Source of the DNA: Albizia julibrissin
Taxonomy: Eukaryota; Streptophyta; Magnoliopsida; Fabales; Fabaceae
Assembly: GCA_037074505.1 (NCBI GenBank)
Contig: CM073480.1
Coordinates: 19,036,501 to 19,100,500 of the forward strand
Direction of reading: 5' to 3'
DNA: 64,000 nt
The notes under the pieces are model-generated. The model made no database searches. It worked only from the letters and a program-made list of their open reading frames with translations, and was not told the origin of the DNA. This document shows, piece by piece, positions 46,701 to 56,992 of this stretch. The position numbers and the translations under genes are program-made. Every line of letters starts with the position of its first letter. Position 1 is the first letter of the stretch.

Positions 46701-49490
46701 CGAACACTGAGCGGGGGAGCCGGGGAAAATCATTAGACCCTTACTTCCTCTGACATTTTGGATGGATAAAAGCCCAAGAAAAGATGTGGGACTCACTTTA
46801 GAAAAAAGAAGTGACACGTGTCACCGAATCAGTGGAATACCGAACAAATGGCACCGTAGCATCGCGACACGTGGCATAATTTTTTAAGACTCCTCCTAGG
46901 CCTTATATTTTCGTCCAAGCTGCCCCAAATATTCAGAAAAATGCTGGAAAATAAAGAAAAAAACGTTAGAAGAAAGAGAAGAGATAAATAGTAACTTTCA
47001 AGAACTTCAATCCGCCGAAACTCTACCGAATCGGCGTTTTCTCTCAAAGTACCCTTCACAAAACTTCTTCTACTTATCCTAAGCTTCATTTCTATAGTTT
47101 CAGATTTTTATTTGGAGGTTTTTGGTGCCATCTCCCTTGCCAGAGTACTGCCGAATTTCCGAACCGATTGCGGAAACGTGTAGAGGTAAGCGTAAGCTTC
47201 CTTTTGAACCGATTGGTTTGTTGTTTGGATGAGTTTTTGTAAGGGTTGGGTACTTTTCATTTTTCATCCAAGGGTTATTTTTGAGGTTTAATCATGTATT
47301 TATGGTTAGAGGATGATTTATGATGATATTGGACCAAGTTGTTGGACAAAATTCTGAATTGGTGAATTGTTGTAGAAAACCCTGATTTTCTGGTCTAAAC
47401 AGAACGTGATGAAGAAGTAGGAATTTTTTTAATTTTGATGATTCCATTGGATTCTACACGAAAAATTGTGTAGGTATGCAAGTGTTCATGATTTTTGGAT
47501 GCTTGTATATGAATTTGGAAATTTATGAAGTTGAATGTACATGTTATTGATATACCCTGTCTGGAACAGTGACATTGTGCGAGATTTTTTATAGGGTAAA
47601 CCTTGTCCAAAAATTCTGAAACTTTCCAAAATTAAATTAGAAATCCTAAGCTTTGAATTGATAGATATTTTGTAATTTTTGGAAAAGTACATTGGGAGAT
47701 GTGAATTTTTGAAGTTGTGTCCTATTTATGGAATGAAATCTGGAACAGGTTATATTTGGAGAAATTCTGGGAATGTTGTGGCTGTTATGTCCAGACTTTA
47801 GGATTTTTATATGAAAATATACTGAAATATATTCGTATAGGACTTTAAACCACCCCAATTGGAGTTCTATAGAATTAATTATGATTTTTCAAAGTTTGGT
47901 CAAAATGCTGGAAGCTTTTGACTACCATGCGAATTTGAGAAAGAAAGTGACCAAATGTAATTAGTATGAACTCCAAGGGTGAAAGTAAGCCTTTAGGGCT
48001 AATATAGCCCATTGGGAATTTACTTTTTATGGCTCTAATAATGTCATTTCTTATCTAGGGCCATAAAGTGACAAAGAAGAAACTATGGTTGGAAGATCAA
48101 AGTACAAGAGGAGGAGGCAAAGTCCAAAAGGTAGTAAACTTACTTGTATGCATGTGATGTTTATGATGTGTAATGATTTGATGTATTGCTTTGCTTGATT
48201 ATGTGAAGCATGTATGAATGAATGAAGTTCTGTTTCTATTTTTACTATGGCCATAAGTATGTTGTATGAAACATTGAGCATGCAGGATATTATTATGTGA
48301 ACATGAGCCTATGTAAGACAAGCATATCATGCACTAGCATTCATCTTACATGCATTGTCTGTATGTTTGCTACTGAGATTCTCTCGAATCTCACCCTCCC
48401 CTACCAACCATATAGGTACAAGAATAAGAGAGAATAATTCTTGAAGAAGAACAAGAAGGAAAGAAGACGAAGAACTGAAGACCGAATTGTGTTTAGATTA
48501 CGTGTGTATCATTATTTGTGCACAGAGAATATTTGGTTGTAAGAATACACGCGAATTTGAATTAAGCCGTGATCAGGATCATTGAGAATAAGAATTAACT
48601 CTGATATTCAATAAGAAAACGGCTAAATAAGTTGTGAATAAGTAATTACCCCTAACAAAGTAATAATGAATGATTCCGTGTAAGTAATTAAGGGGTATGT
48701 AAGACGGGTGTTACAGTGGACGCTCGGGCCAATAACGTTATGTAATGCACGAGTGGATCCTGAGGCTTATTGCGCGGGTATCCCTCGGGGTCTTTAACAT
48801 GCCTAGTGCTATGGTTGTTTATTATGAACTGCATGTGATACACTGAATGTTGTTGTGATAGTTCTGTTGTATGATGTCTATATGGCATGCTTTGTGATGA
48901 TATATATGTATGATTAGCAATATGTTACACTGAGATTCTTTTGAATATCACTTTTTTCCATAAACCATCTACAGTACAGGGAGAGAGCTTAAGGGGCAAG
49001 ACGAAGGTAAATATAGACGGCTAGAGGCTGGAAACGCCAGATGACCTTAGTCTTTTTGTTGGTTGTCTGTTTCTTATATTTTGGATCTGTATATAGTATG
49101 AATAGCCTGTAACCTTGACAGTGCTACGATAGTGAAACTGATAATGCCGATAGACTAGTAAAGGAACAATTTAGCTATATTTTGCTAATGAAACTTAACT
49201 AAGGTATGAAACGTGAAAACTAAGCAGAGAATCGCTCACATACTCTAATAAAATGGAAAGAGAAACCGGTGAGACTTAGTGAGATAGTGAATGTTTGTGA
49301 AATTGTTTAAGAAAATTTTTATTACTTCCAAAAAAAACCCCTCTCAATCCCAGGTTCAAATCCTAAGATAGATTTGGGGAATTGTGAACATTTTTCCAAA
49401 ATCTCTTAATCTAGGACCCGATCCTGGTTTCACAAATGATTTTGCTACTCTTTTGTACTCATCTAAAGCTATAGGAAATGAAGTATTACA
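43702..49490 (+). mobile_element. Solo LTR inside the hAT element, itself split by another solo LTR
   Basis: It starts TGCAATACCCCACTTTTTCC and ends GAAGTATTACA with exact ATTTA duplications (43697-43701 and 49491-49495). Without the nested LTR it is about 3.1 kb. It has the AATCAAGAGGTAACTTCCTA leader motif (44590-44609, also at 20352), degenerate ~175-bp modules (about 44940-45850) and a GAGATTC/GAATATC hairpin (48932-48949). Related by sequence to the LTR at 60574. No coding region; the 107-codon ORF at 49384-49707 straddles the LTR end and hAT sequence and is not a gene. Confidence 0.85.
46029..48715 (+). mobile_element. Nested solo LTR (2.69 kb)
   Basis: It starts TGTAATATCCCAAATTTTGG and ends GGGTGTTACA, with exact GTGGA duplications (46024-46028 and 48716-48720) in the surrounding LTR. 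It contains a possible core promoter (CCTTATATTTTCG near 46901-46913), a splice-donor-like GTAGAGGTAAGCG (47179-47191), ~175-bp modules (47390-47900) and the GAGATTC-TCTC-GAATCTC hairpin (48375-48392). The leader part matches the reverse complement of 62560-62768, so both LTRs share a family. No coding region. Confidence 0.88.
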
Positions 49491-49949
49491 ATTTATGTGG
49501 GAAAAGCAAAAGGTAAAATCTAGTTTTACTTGCTGCTTGTTTTGCTTGGTCGACTTCAAAAAATATGTCTTACTAGTCAAATACGATGGTTTTTCTTATT
49601 ACTACTTGCTCGAACAATCACTAGGAATTCTTTTCTTTTTCTTAGTAAGCACTTATATTACAACAAGAATGGATGTTAGACTTTTAAGACAAAATGTATT
49701 ATTATAAATAGGCGTAAAAGGTTATATACAAATTTGTGGGCATAGACTTTTAAGGCTATTTATTTAAAGGCCTATATTTTAAGTAGGCCTTTAAACAAGC
49801 TTTACCAGGCCTGTTAGGTCTTTTGAAGGCCCAGGCTTATATCTAAAAAAGGCCTACATAAAGGCTCAAATTTTAAATCTCTATTACAGGCACATGCCTA
49901 TTTATGTAAGACTTAGCTTAGCCTAACCTATTTTCACCCTAAACACAAG

Positions 49950-50856
49950 TGTCTCATTTATAACTTGAACTCAAGACCCAGAGGAATCTAGTGCAGCCTT
50001 ACGCTGCTAGACCAACTCTACATTAGTTGAATTTTCCACTCTTTTCTTAGTCAGGGAAATTAATGCTATACATTATACATTAATATACATTCATTTTTCT
50101 ATCCTATAGTAATTTTTTCCATTCATTTTTTTTAATTTAAGGGTGAGAAAGAGGTGAGGGGAAGACAACGAGAAATTGGGGTATCTTCCCACCCCAATTT
50201 CTCATTTTCTTTCTCCTTCACCATCACAATTCAAACAGAAAATAATGAGAGAGAAAAAACACTCTGATTCAAAAGAGAAGGTCACAAGTTAGAAAATATG
50301 TTTTTAGCAAAATGACTATCTCAATCACACCAATAAAACACAATTTAACCAATATTAGTTAACATATAATGTGAGTTGTCGATATATTAGGTCATGAGAG
50401 GATTTCCCCCCTTCCATACCTCTATTAAGATATATTACGTGCAATCCCACTTTTTGCCTAAAAAATATATAAAATATATTTATAGTATATTATGTGATTT
50501 TCTTAATATTATCTTGAAATATAAATATATATAATATAATTTAGTCTATAATTTTTTAATGAAATTATCCTTAAAAATTAAATTAAAATAATAAAAACGG
50601 AACGCATAAGGTTATAATTTATCAATAACCTTTGAAAAAATTATATAATTTTTTTAAATGAAAAATAAATTTTAAATTAAGGAAAAAATACTTACGGTCT
50701 AATCTAAGGTTGCCTTTTTTAAAATTTTTATAATAATTTTTATTTATGTATAAATTATGTGTTAACTCATTTATTAATATATTGAATAATATCATACACT
50801 CAATATAAATAAAAAAAATATTTAATTGATAATATTATATTAATTATATCAACATC
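49950..50856. other. AT-rich intergenic DNA, rest of copy P2
   Basis: 49950-50390 aligns with 32780-33205 in copy P1; 50700-50856 aligns with 40600-40760 beside the broken F-box copy. No gene. Confidence 0.6.
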
Positions 50857-51443
50857 TTAATTTACAATAAAGGTACAAAAATCCTAATGAACTTTTATCA
50901 AAAGTGTATATAACACTATCGCTGTGTTTAGCTCAACGGAGGGAAATGAAAGGTTGGGGAGAAATTTTAATGGAGTGGAAGAGGGGGAAGGGGCAAAATT
51001 TTTAATGATCCTTTGTTTGGATTGATTTGGAAGGGAGGGGAGGGGAGGGGAGGGGAGGAAAGGAATTTTGATGGTAAACCTTGTTTAGCTTGGGAGGGGA
51101 GTTAATAATAAAATGACTATTTTACTTTTATAATATTAATTGAATTTTTTTCATTTTTTATTAGTATATAAATATGTATGATACAATTAATCAATTGTGA
51201 TCTCCATAGTACAAATTATATTTGATCTCTTATTCAATATTAAGACTAATATTATTAGATACTAGGATTGGATTTGAATTAGATATTTAAATGATATCAC
51301 ATAATGTATAGTATTATAATATCGAGTTAATATGTTAGATGTGATAAGATATTAGGATTTTATTTGAATTGGATATTTTATTAGGATGTATATATTTAAG
51401 GATTTAAGTTAAATATTTAAATGATATGTATAGTATTATAATC

Positions 51444-52352
51444 GGCTAAAGTATACGTTTGATCCTTTATATTTACACTAAGTATCATTATAGTCCCTTA
51501 AGTTTATAAAGCACATTTTTTATATTTCAATCTTAATACTGTTAGTCTTGTCTAACGAAAAATACTGACTCATCAAAGTCACATTATTTTAATCCTAGTT
51601 GGCTGCCATACCAACTTAGATTTTTTTTAAGAAAATCATATTTTAATTGTAATAATAATAATAGAAAAAATTTTCAGTTTTTAATCTGTTTTTATCATCT
51701 CCCCTCCCTGAACCATAAAAAAGAAGCCCTTCTCCTGCCACCAACGCCCTTCTTCCTCCCTAAATCTTCAATAATTTTCTTAAGATATCTCCATACCTCA
51801 TCTCAAATGAACGAGCAAAACTTATAATATTTTGGATTTGATAAGAATCAAATTATTGGCTCTCCCTTTTGAGGCTTTGGTGTTGAAATCACACAACCAA
51901 GGATCAGCGAAATGCCACTGAGCCTGTTAAAAAATGTTCAGCAGCATCGGTCTTTGTAACCTCTCAACCAGCTTCGTGAAATTTTTGTCGCACCCAAAAG
52001 TTAAAGGTTCCCCCAAATGTACAGGCGATCTTCTCCAGAACAGAAGGGCCTCACAAAGGAAGAGATAGATGAAGCTGGTGTCATGGTCACATGGAGGAAC
52101 AAGAATGTTCGCGGCAAGGGTAAGATTAAAAAAAATGATTAAAAACATTTTCTATTGTTATTATTGTTATCATTTTTAATTATTAACATATGAATTTATT
52201 TAAGAAAATTTGAGTAGATATGGAAATGACTTTGATGAGTTAGTATTTTCTTTTAGACAACAATAACAGTGTTAAGATTGAAGAACTAAAAATGCACTTT
52301 ATATACAATGATACTTAATGCAAACATAAATAACGAAACGTATACTTTAGCT
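51444..52352. mobile_element. Pack-MULE-like element
   Basis: Long inverted terminal repeats: 51444-51600 starts GGCTAAAGTATACGTTT and 52240-52352 is its diverged inverse, including AAGTATCATT, TTCAATCTTAA and ACTCATCAAAGTCA in both arms. Flanks TATTATAATC (51434-51443) and TATTGTAATC (52353-52362) match 9 of 10, as expected for the 9-11 bp duplications of MULEs. Between the arms lies a host gene fragment (PEX14-like), which is the Pack-MULE layout. No transposase. Confidence 0.7.
51908..52077 (+). pseudogene. Captured PEX14-like exon fragment
   Basis: PEX14 is the peroxisomal membrane docking protein for matrix-protein import receptors. Plus strand from 51908 reads RNATEPVKKCSAASVFVTSQ, then after a small deletion and frame change VKFLSHPKVKGSP, and after another frame change MYRRSSPEQKGLTKEEIDEA. 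The VKFLSHP-GSP-RRS-KGLTKEEIDEA series is the conserved N-terminal domain of plant PEX14, the part that binds PEX5. The domain is about 60 residues and only this region was captured. Upstream CT-rich sequence (51695-51790) could be its 5' UTR. After EEIDEA the sequence departs from PEX14. Frameshifts mean no working protein. Confidence 0.75.
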
Positions 52353-53571
52353 TATTGTAATCTATCAATTCTTTTTTATTTCAGCAAACATGATTACAAA
52401 CCATATGAGCCACAAAACAATCGACACCTTTTTTTTTTAGATAGCAAAAATGGTAAAACGTGTTTTGTTGAGGCTGATAATCACATAGAAGAGGCTTCAA
52501 CAATAAGATTGATAAAGACATCAGCTTGATTCCATACATCTTAAAAATGCTATGGTCATGAAAAGTTGGAAATTGTTGAGAAGTAGACAATCTTTTTTGA
52601 TACTGAAGTAGACAATCTTTAACCATTAAAAAAAAGAAACAGACTTTTGAGATTTGTGGCGAACAGTTGAGCGAGCAGAGAGTAAGGATGAAGACAAAAA
52701 GGGAAGGGATATTTTAAAAGAACAAACCAAAATATAGTAGTATTGTTAAAAAAATATAGTAAAGATTAAAAAACTGAAAACTGTTTAGGGAAAAAGAAGG
52801 TAAAGAGACCGAGTGAATTTCTCATGGTCATAGGATTTTATTAAAAGTATTAAGAATTAAGAAAGGGTAGGAGAATACTCACTTGTAAAAATCACACTCT
52901 CACTTGTCTCATGGCATTGGCTTGGTGAAGATGATGAATTGTTAGTGAAGGAGTACATAAATATTATAAAACCCGATATAATGAGGCTAATTTTATTATT
53001 TTACTAAGATTAATTTTAAAACATTAAAATTTCTCTCTCATCTCCCCTCCAAAAAAAAACCCCAATTTTGGAGGGGAGACTTGGAAGGGGATAGGAGGTG
53101 AGAGAAACCCCTTCCCTCTTTAAAATTTTTTTAGCCAAATAAGGGGATGGGAGCAATTCCTCTCTCTCCCTTTAAAAATTTTCAAACCAAACGATGGGAT
53201 GGGTGCAATTCTCCTACACGGCTCCATGCTCCTCCCCTCCCCTCAAAAAACCTCATACCAAACACGGGTATTTGTTTTTCATGGCTGAAAGGTATCCATA
53301 AACTTGGGGGATAATCCTACTAATTTCAATTTATTATTTTTTAAAAATTACAAATTCTTAACACTCCCTATCCCAACCCATTCTCCCCACTTTTGGTCAC
53401 AGCATTTTAAGTCAAAAGCTCTCCCCCCCCCCCTCTCTCTAACGGTCAACTTAACAAGGTTAACATAAATGTTGTTCATAGGTAGTTTTGCACCTCCCGT
53501 AAACAAATGGTGTTAAATGCACTTTGGGCAAAAATTAATGGATATTTTTGCGCATTTTCCATTTTAATTTA

Positions 53572-53736
53572 AGCATTAGATTATAAGTCTAAATAAATGG
53601 AAATAATTATAGATCAAAAATTGAGAAAAATATCTAAAGTGTATCATATCAGACCATAGAGAAAACCAAAATAAAGTTCAAACGAATAAATGGTCAGATG
53701 ATCCAGATTCATCAAAATGTGCTATAATCAATTAAA
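53572..53736. other. 3' flank of the intact F-box gene
   Basis: Aligns with 40760-40948 downstream of the broken copy, including AGATGATCCAGATT. Probably holds the 3' UTR. No polyadenylation signal is assigned. Confidence 0.45.
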
Positions 53737-54726
53737 TTACCATCTTTGTTGATCTTCCGATATTTGATGGAATCTTGGTTGCAACCATACACCTTTTAAT
53801 TCCCTTCGTGGCTTATTAGATTCGTCTTCATCGTCACTATCCTCCTCCTCAAGAAACTCATGTGAAATCACATGATGGTTAGCATCACCTGTAGCCCCAC
53901 ATATTGATATAGAACAAAGATCATGATGATCTATTCCAAGAAGTTGCTTCATCTCAACACGCTTGGAAGAGAACATTTCTTTATTGGCCTCAGCCTTTAC
54001 CCAATAGTCCAATGTTATAGTAGTACTGATCTCTTGGTCTCTTGGGACAATATAGCAATTAAACCATGTCATCGAATCATATTGAAGGACCACTATCCTT
54101 TCAGAATATTTATCCCAAAAGTGAAAAGCTCTTTCCTGAAGAGCAACACTTGATATCTTACCAGCAAATTTGTCCGAGGCTATATGCTCATGGAAGGTCC
54201 ATTCAGATTCACCACGACGAAGCATACAAAGCTTCATTTTAGCATCATTCTCATGCTTGATGACGACGACCAGAGTACAATCTGGGTCAGTAGGATAATA
54301 TGAAAATGCGGCGTAAAGGTCTGATTCTGATCCTGATTGTGATTGCTCTAAGATTAATGGACATTGTGGGATTTCTATTTTTGCCCTAGAAAATGGGCAG
54401 AAGAAGAAGAGTGAATTACTATTCTTGCTGTATAAAAGGAGCCATCCCACGAAAGATGCGAGACAGGTTGATTCAACCATCTCTGGAAACTCGATCCGGT
54501 ACCTAGCGTTTCTGGTTAATAAACAACATTGAACAGTTTCACCATAGCACAAGAACCAGGGTTTGGGTACTGAGGATTCAATTTCAGCTGAGGCTTGTAA
54601 AGAGGCTGATCTCCAGTAGTTGCAGACAGCACGAAAACTGAGAAGATCGATTAACCCTAATCGATTTGAGATTATTGAGAGAAGATCAAACTGCAGATCG
54701 GCCCATGGTCTTTCCTCCATGTTCAT
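53737..54726 (-). CDS. F-box protein, SKIP23/DUF295-like type
   Basis: Single-exon frame of 329 codons, the only intact host-type gene in the window. Residues ~8-45 (WADLQFDLLSIISNRLGLID then LLSFRAVCNYWRSAS) form an F-box of the type common in plants, which would contact SKP1/ASK in an SCF ubiquitin ligase. The rest resembles the beta-propeller-like DUF295 region: KPWFLCYGETVQCCLLTRNA, the S-x-x-G-W-L-L-L segment, FFCPFSRAKIEIP, and a late VLQYDSMTWFNCY. An acidic run EEEDSDDEDE near residues 294-303 precedes a short basic-aromatic tail. The start is supported by the paralogue at 41902, which shares MNMEE. Family length is usually 350-420, so it is a little short but covers both parts. The target substrate is unknown. 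The 3' side carries recent transposon insertions. Confidence 0.85.
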   Translation of the reverse strand: MNMEERPWADLQFDLLSIISNRLGLIDLLSFRAVCNYWRSASLQASAEIESSVPKPWFLCYGETVQCCLLTRNARYRIEFPEMVESTCLASFVGWLLLYSKNSNSLFFFCPFSRAKIEIPQCPLILEQSQSGSESDLYAAFSYYPTDPDCTLVVVIKHENDAKMKLCMLRRGESEWTFHEHIASDKFAGKISSVALQERAFHFWDKYSERIVVLQYDSMTWFNCYIVPRDQEISTTITLDYWVKAEANKEMFSSKRVEMKQLLGIDHHDLCSISICGATGDANHHVISHEFLEEEDSDDEDESNKPRRELKGVWLQPRFHQISEDQQRW

Positions 54727-55205
54727 CTCATGAGAACAAATTTTAGAACTGTATTAGAAATAACACATAACTGATTATCAAGTATATAATATGAACTGTA
54801 CGATCTAATTTCTAAACCAAACCCTAATTTTGGTTCTTAAAGTTTATGCTTCAATTCAAAACTCACATACATGACATTCATATATAGCTTAAATTAATAA
54901 CTCTACATATAAGAACTACTCAGCGAGCAACAAATTAATTAGAAATTATCAAGATCGTGCTGTATGAAGCAGAAAACACTGATATAAAGGAGAAATATTT
55001 GGGCTTTTGCGTACCGTTTTGATTTTCGCGGAGACATAATGAAGTGGAACTGAAGGAGAGATAAGTGTTTCTCTATCAAGTAAATCAGGTGACAACTTGC
55101 TTACCGGTGTATAAACAAAAAAAAAATCATGTGAAGATTCAGGATGATATCATCCAATTTGTTAATAATAATCATCAATATATATATCAAGCATTAAATA
55201 CTATA
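54727..55205 (-). promoter_or_regulatory. 5' flank and probable promoter of the F-box gene
   Basis: It aligns with 41903-42460 upstream of the broken copy over several hundred bases, including GCGTACCGTTTTGATTTTCG (55008-55027), which is likely in the 5' UTR. It keeps a SINE remnant (CTTGCTTACCGGTG and an A-run, 55096-55128). A TATA box cannot be assigned safely. Confidence 0.45.
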
Positions 55206-55428
55206 ATATTATAAATATAATATTTGTGTGGATGTCTGCATATCTCTCTTATCTAATATTATCTTTATTCTCATTAAATCTATAGATAATAGATATAGAT
55301 TATATTATGATTGTAAACCTATGTGACTATGCAAGTAGGTATTATGTACTAAACATCTTGAATAGTGAATCTCTCTTGTTTCCATACTTTCTCTTTTTCA
55401 TATCTTTCTCTTTATTTATAATAATATA
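55206..55428 (+). mobile_element. Copia LTR fragment related to 23735-24109
   Basis: It shares AATATAATATTTGTGT, TCTAATATTA, ATAATAGATATAGATT and the TATTATGTACT..CTTGA block with the LTR at 23735. No internal copia domain is beside it, so it is a solo LTR or fragment. A hAT MITE sits at its end. Confidence 0.65.
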
Positions 55429-55687
55429 CAAGGTTATCAAACCCGGACCGGTCACTGAACCTGTAGGGGTACTGGGTCAAAGGTCAGTGGGTCATACCGG
55501 AGTCAAACTGAAGCTAAACCAAAGCCAAACCGGTGAGAAATTAAAAATTTTAAACTTATTAGTATGAAATTTTAAAGGAAAAATAAATAAAAAATTAAAT
55601 TTTTTTTTAAAATAAAAAAAATTGACCCGGACCGGTTTACCGGCCGGTTCCCGGTCCGGCCAGTCCGGTCCGGGTCTGATAACCCTG
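55429..55687. mobile_element. hAT-type MITE with GC-rich ends (259 bp)
   Basis: The terminal inverted repeat is CARGGTTATCARACCCGGAC on both ends and the 8-bp duplication ATAATATA (55421-55428 and 55688-55695) is exact. C-A-G/A-G-G ends and 8 bp fit hAT. The right half holds repeated CCGG-containing palindromes (55627-55672). No coding region. Confidence 0.88.
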
Positions 55688-55865
55688 ATAATATATTGTG
55701 AGATATCATACTTCTTTATTTATAATAATATATTGTGAGATATCGTACTTGCTAGATTCATATGAACTGTAGCATATTTTAGAGCACCCTCATATGAGTT
55801 TTATAGAATTGGTTATGATTTGAAAGCTCATAGGGTCCATACACATCGGTAGTCTTGTATAAGAA

Positions 55866-55892
55866 TTTTCTTTCTTTCTTTCTTTCTTTCTT
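55866..55892. repeat. (TTTC)n microsatellite
   Basis: About six to seven TTTC units followed by a T run. Confidence 0.9.
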
Positions 55893-55924
55893 TTTTTCCA
55901 GAATATAAGAATTTTATTTTTATA

Positions 55925-56376
55925 TTTTGGATAAATTAAAATATATTAATGGTCTCTACGTAAAAAAATATATTAATGGCTGCCTTGTGATATTAAAACA
56001 TTCTGATAATAAGTAGGAGGTCAGGAATTCAATTCTACATGCCCGTTGGTACCTGGTACTTGTTCAAATAAATAATACAAAATATAATAAAACATGGTTA
56101 GTGTTTTTCATCGATTAGTGATCGCTTTGTTGTTTATGGCTAGATAGCTTATGTGATAAGAAAGACATGAGATATGATGAGTAAAATCAAGGGGTCAAAC
56201 TTTAAACTCTTCGAGTGTGATAAAAAAATCATTCAAAACAAGGTAAAACAATTAATTGTTAATTCGTATTATTAAGTATGTAATAAACTAATAATTTTTT
56301 TTTGAAGGAAAATTGATTGTAAATTAAATTATTAATAAAAATAAGATTTAACAAATCGAAATGAAGTGAAATAAAT
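55925..56376 (-). other. Copy P3 of the duplicated segment, inverted
   Basis: The reverse complement aligns with 24109-24379 joined to 32380-32500. It passes through TACCAGGTACC (near 56051-56061) without interruption where the other copy has the 8-kb copia element, so it is an empty site. No gene. Confidence 0.7.
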
Positions 56377-56992
56377 GTTTATGATTTTTTTAAGTTGGAC
56401 CACTAAATTATTAAATGAATAGTAACCCAAAAATAAATATGCAACTCTTAGTTTATGGGCTTTATGAGCTTTAATTTATAGTTCACCTGAACCATAGCAC
56501 TTCGGTACGTGTCCTGACGGTGTGGCTATAATCTTAGTTATAACTTTATTTCTCAAAGGTTTAAAGGTATCAAAATTATAGGATTTAGAGTTTAACTATT
56601 TTAATCTAGATAATGATTTTTTTTTTTTTTTTGTGAAGATAGGCAATGTTTATAGGCTCGCAATGCATGTATTTATATACTTTTTTATTTCATGAGATTT
56701 ATATGTATATATCAGTTCACTTTGCTTCATGATATGTACCTGTTTTTCAAAGTATATCAAAAACAATTGATGAAATTTTTCATGTACCATATAATTTTAT
56801 AATCTTCATACATGTGATCAAATAGTTATAACATGAATATTGGGCCAGGGAATCGAATAGAGCAATATATGAACAAGATTGAATCAAAATATGCTTCAAA
56901 GTTCATATTGAACTTCAATCCCCAAGTCAAATATTAATAGTAAACACAATTTTCTTCATGTAGCATATTACCCGAAAAATCATATGTATATA
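56377..56992. other. AT-rich intergenic DNA with a short LTR-end fragment
   Basis: 56388-56470 resembles the reverse complement of the LTR end at 16484-16560 (AATAGTAACCCAAAAATAAA in common). The rest has a poly-T run (56611-56631) and no gene. Confidence 0.4.

Larger units (their letters stand above)
43263..49941. mobile_element. hAT-like element with nested LTRs
   Basis: The left end TAGGGATAGAAATAGGCC and the inverse of the right end, TAGGGTGAAAATAGG, form an hAT-like terminal inverted repeat. It is flanked by an 8-bp duplication, AATACATG (43255-43262) and AACACAAG (49942-49949). Copy P1 has AACACAAG once at the same place, giving an empty site. Both subterminal regions are rich in GGCCTA/TAGGCC repeats (43278-43385 and 49740-49930). 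Own sequence is only about 0.9 kb (43263-43701 and 49491-49941), with no transposase seen; the rest is a solo LTR that landed inside. Confidence 0.8.
50921..53275. mobile_element. Purine/pyrimidine-rich inverted-repeat element
   Basis: The left arm (50921-51110) is rich in GGGGAGGGGAGG on the plus strand and the right arm (53040-53275) in its complement CCCCTCCCC. The ends CTGTGTTTAG and the inverse of CCGTGTTTGG face each other. The right arm has two tandem ~58-base units with GGGATGGG(A/T)GCAATTC. Class is uncertain; CGTGTTTGG ends would suit PIF/Harbinger or hAT, and no clean target duplication is visible. Confidence 0.45.
50865..53563. mobile_element. MULE-like outer element in the 3' flank of the intact F-box gene
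   Basis: The sequence is absent from the paralogous place near 40760. The flanks share TTAATTTA (50857-50864 and 53564-53571), an 8-9 bp duplication. The ends AATAAAGGTACAAAAATCC and the inverse of GGAAAATGCGCAAAAATATCC are imperfect inverted repeats. The ends proper are short (about 55 and 290 bases); the middle is a second element. No transposase. Confidence 0.55.

Noticed and set aside
49384..49707. 107-codon plus-strand ORF
   Set aside because: It crosses the border between a solo LTR end (49490) and hAT sequence, so it cannot be an inherited gene.
55206..56376. Full-length copia element between 55206 and the inverted segment
   Set aside because: No gag, pol, PBS or second LTR is present.
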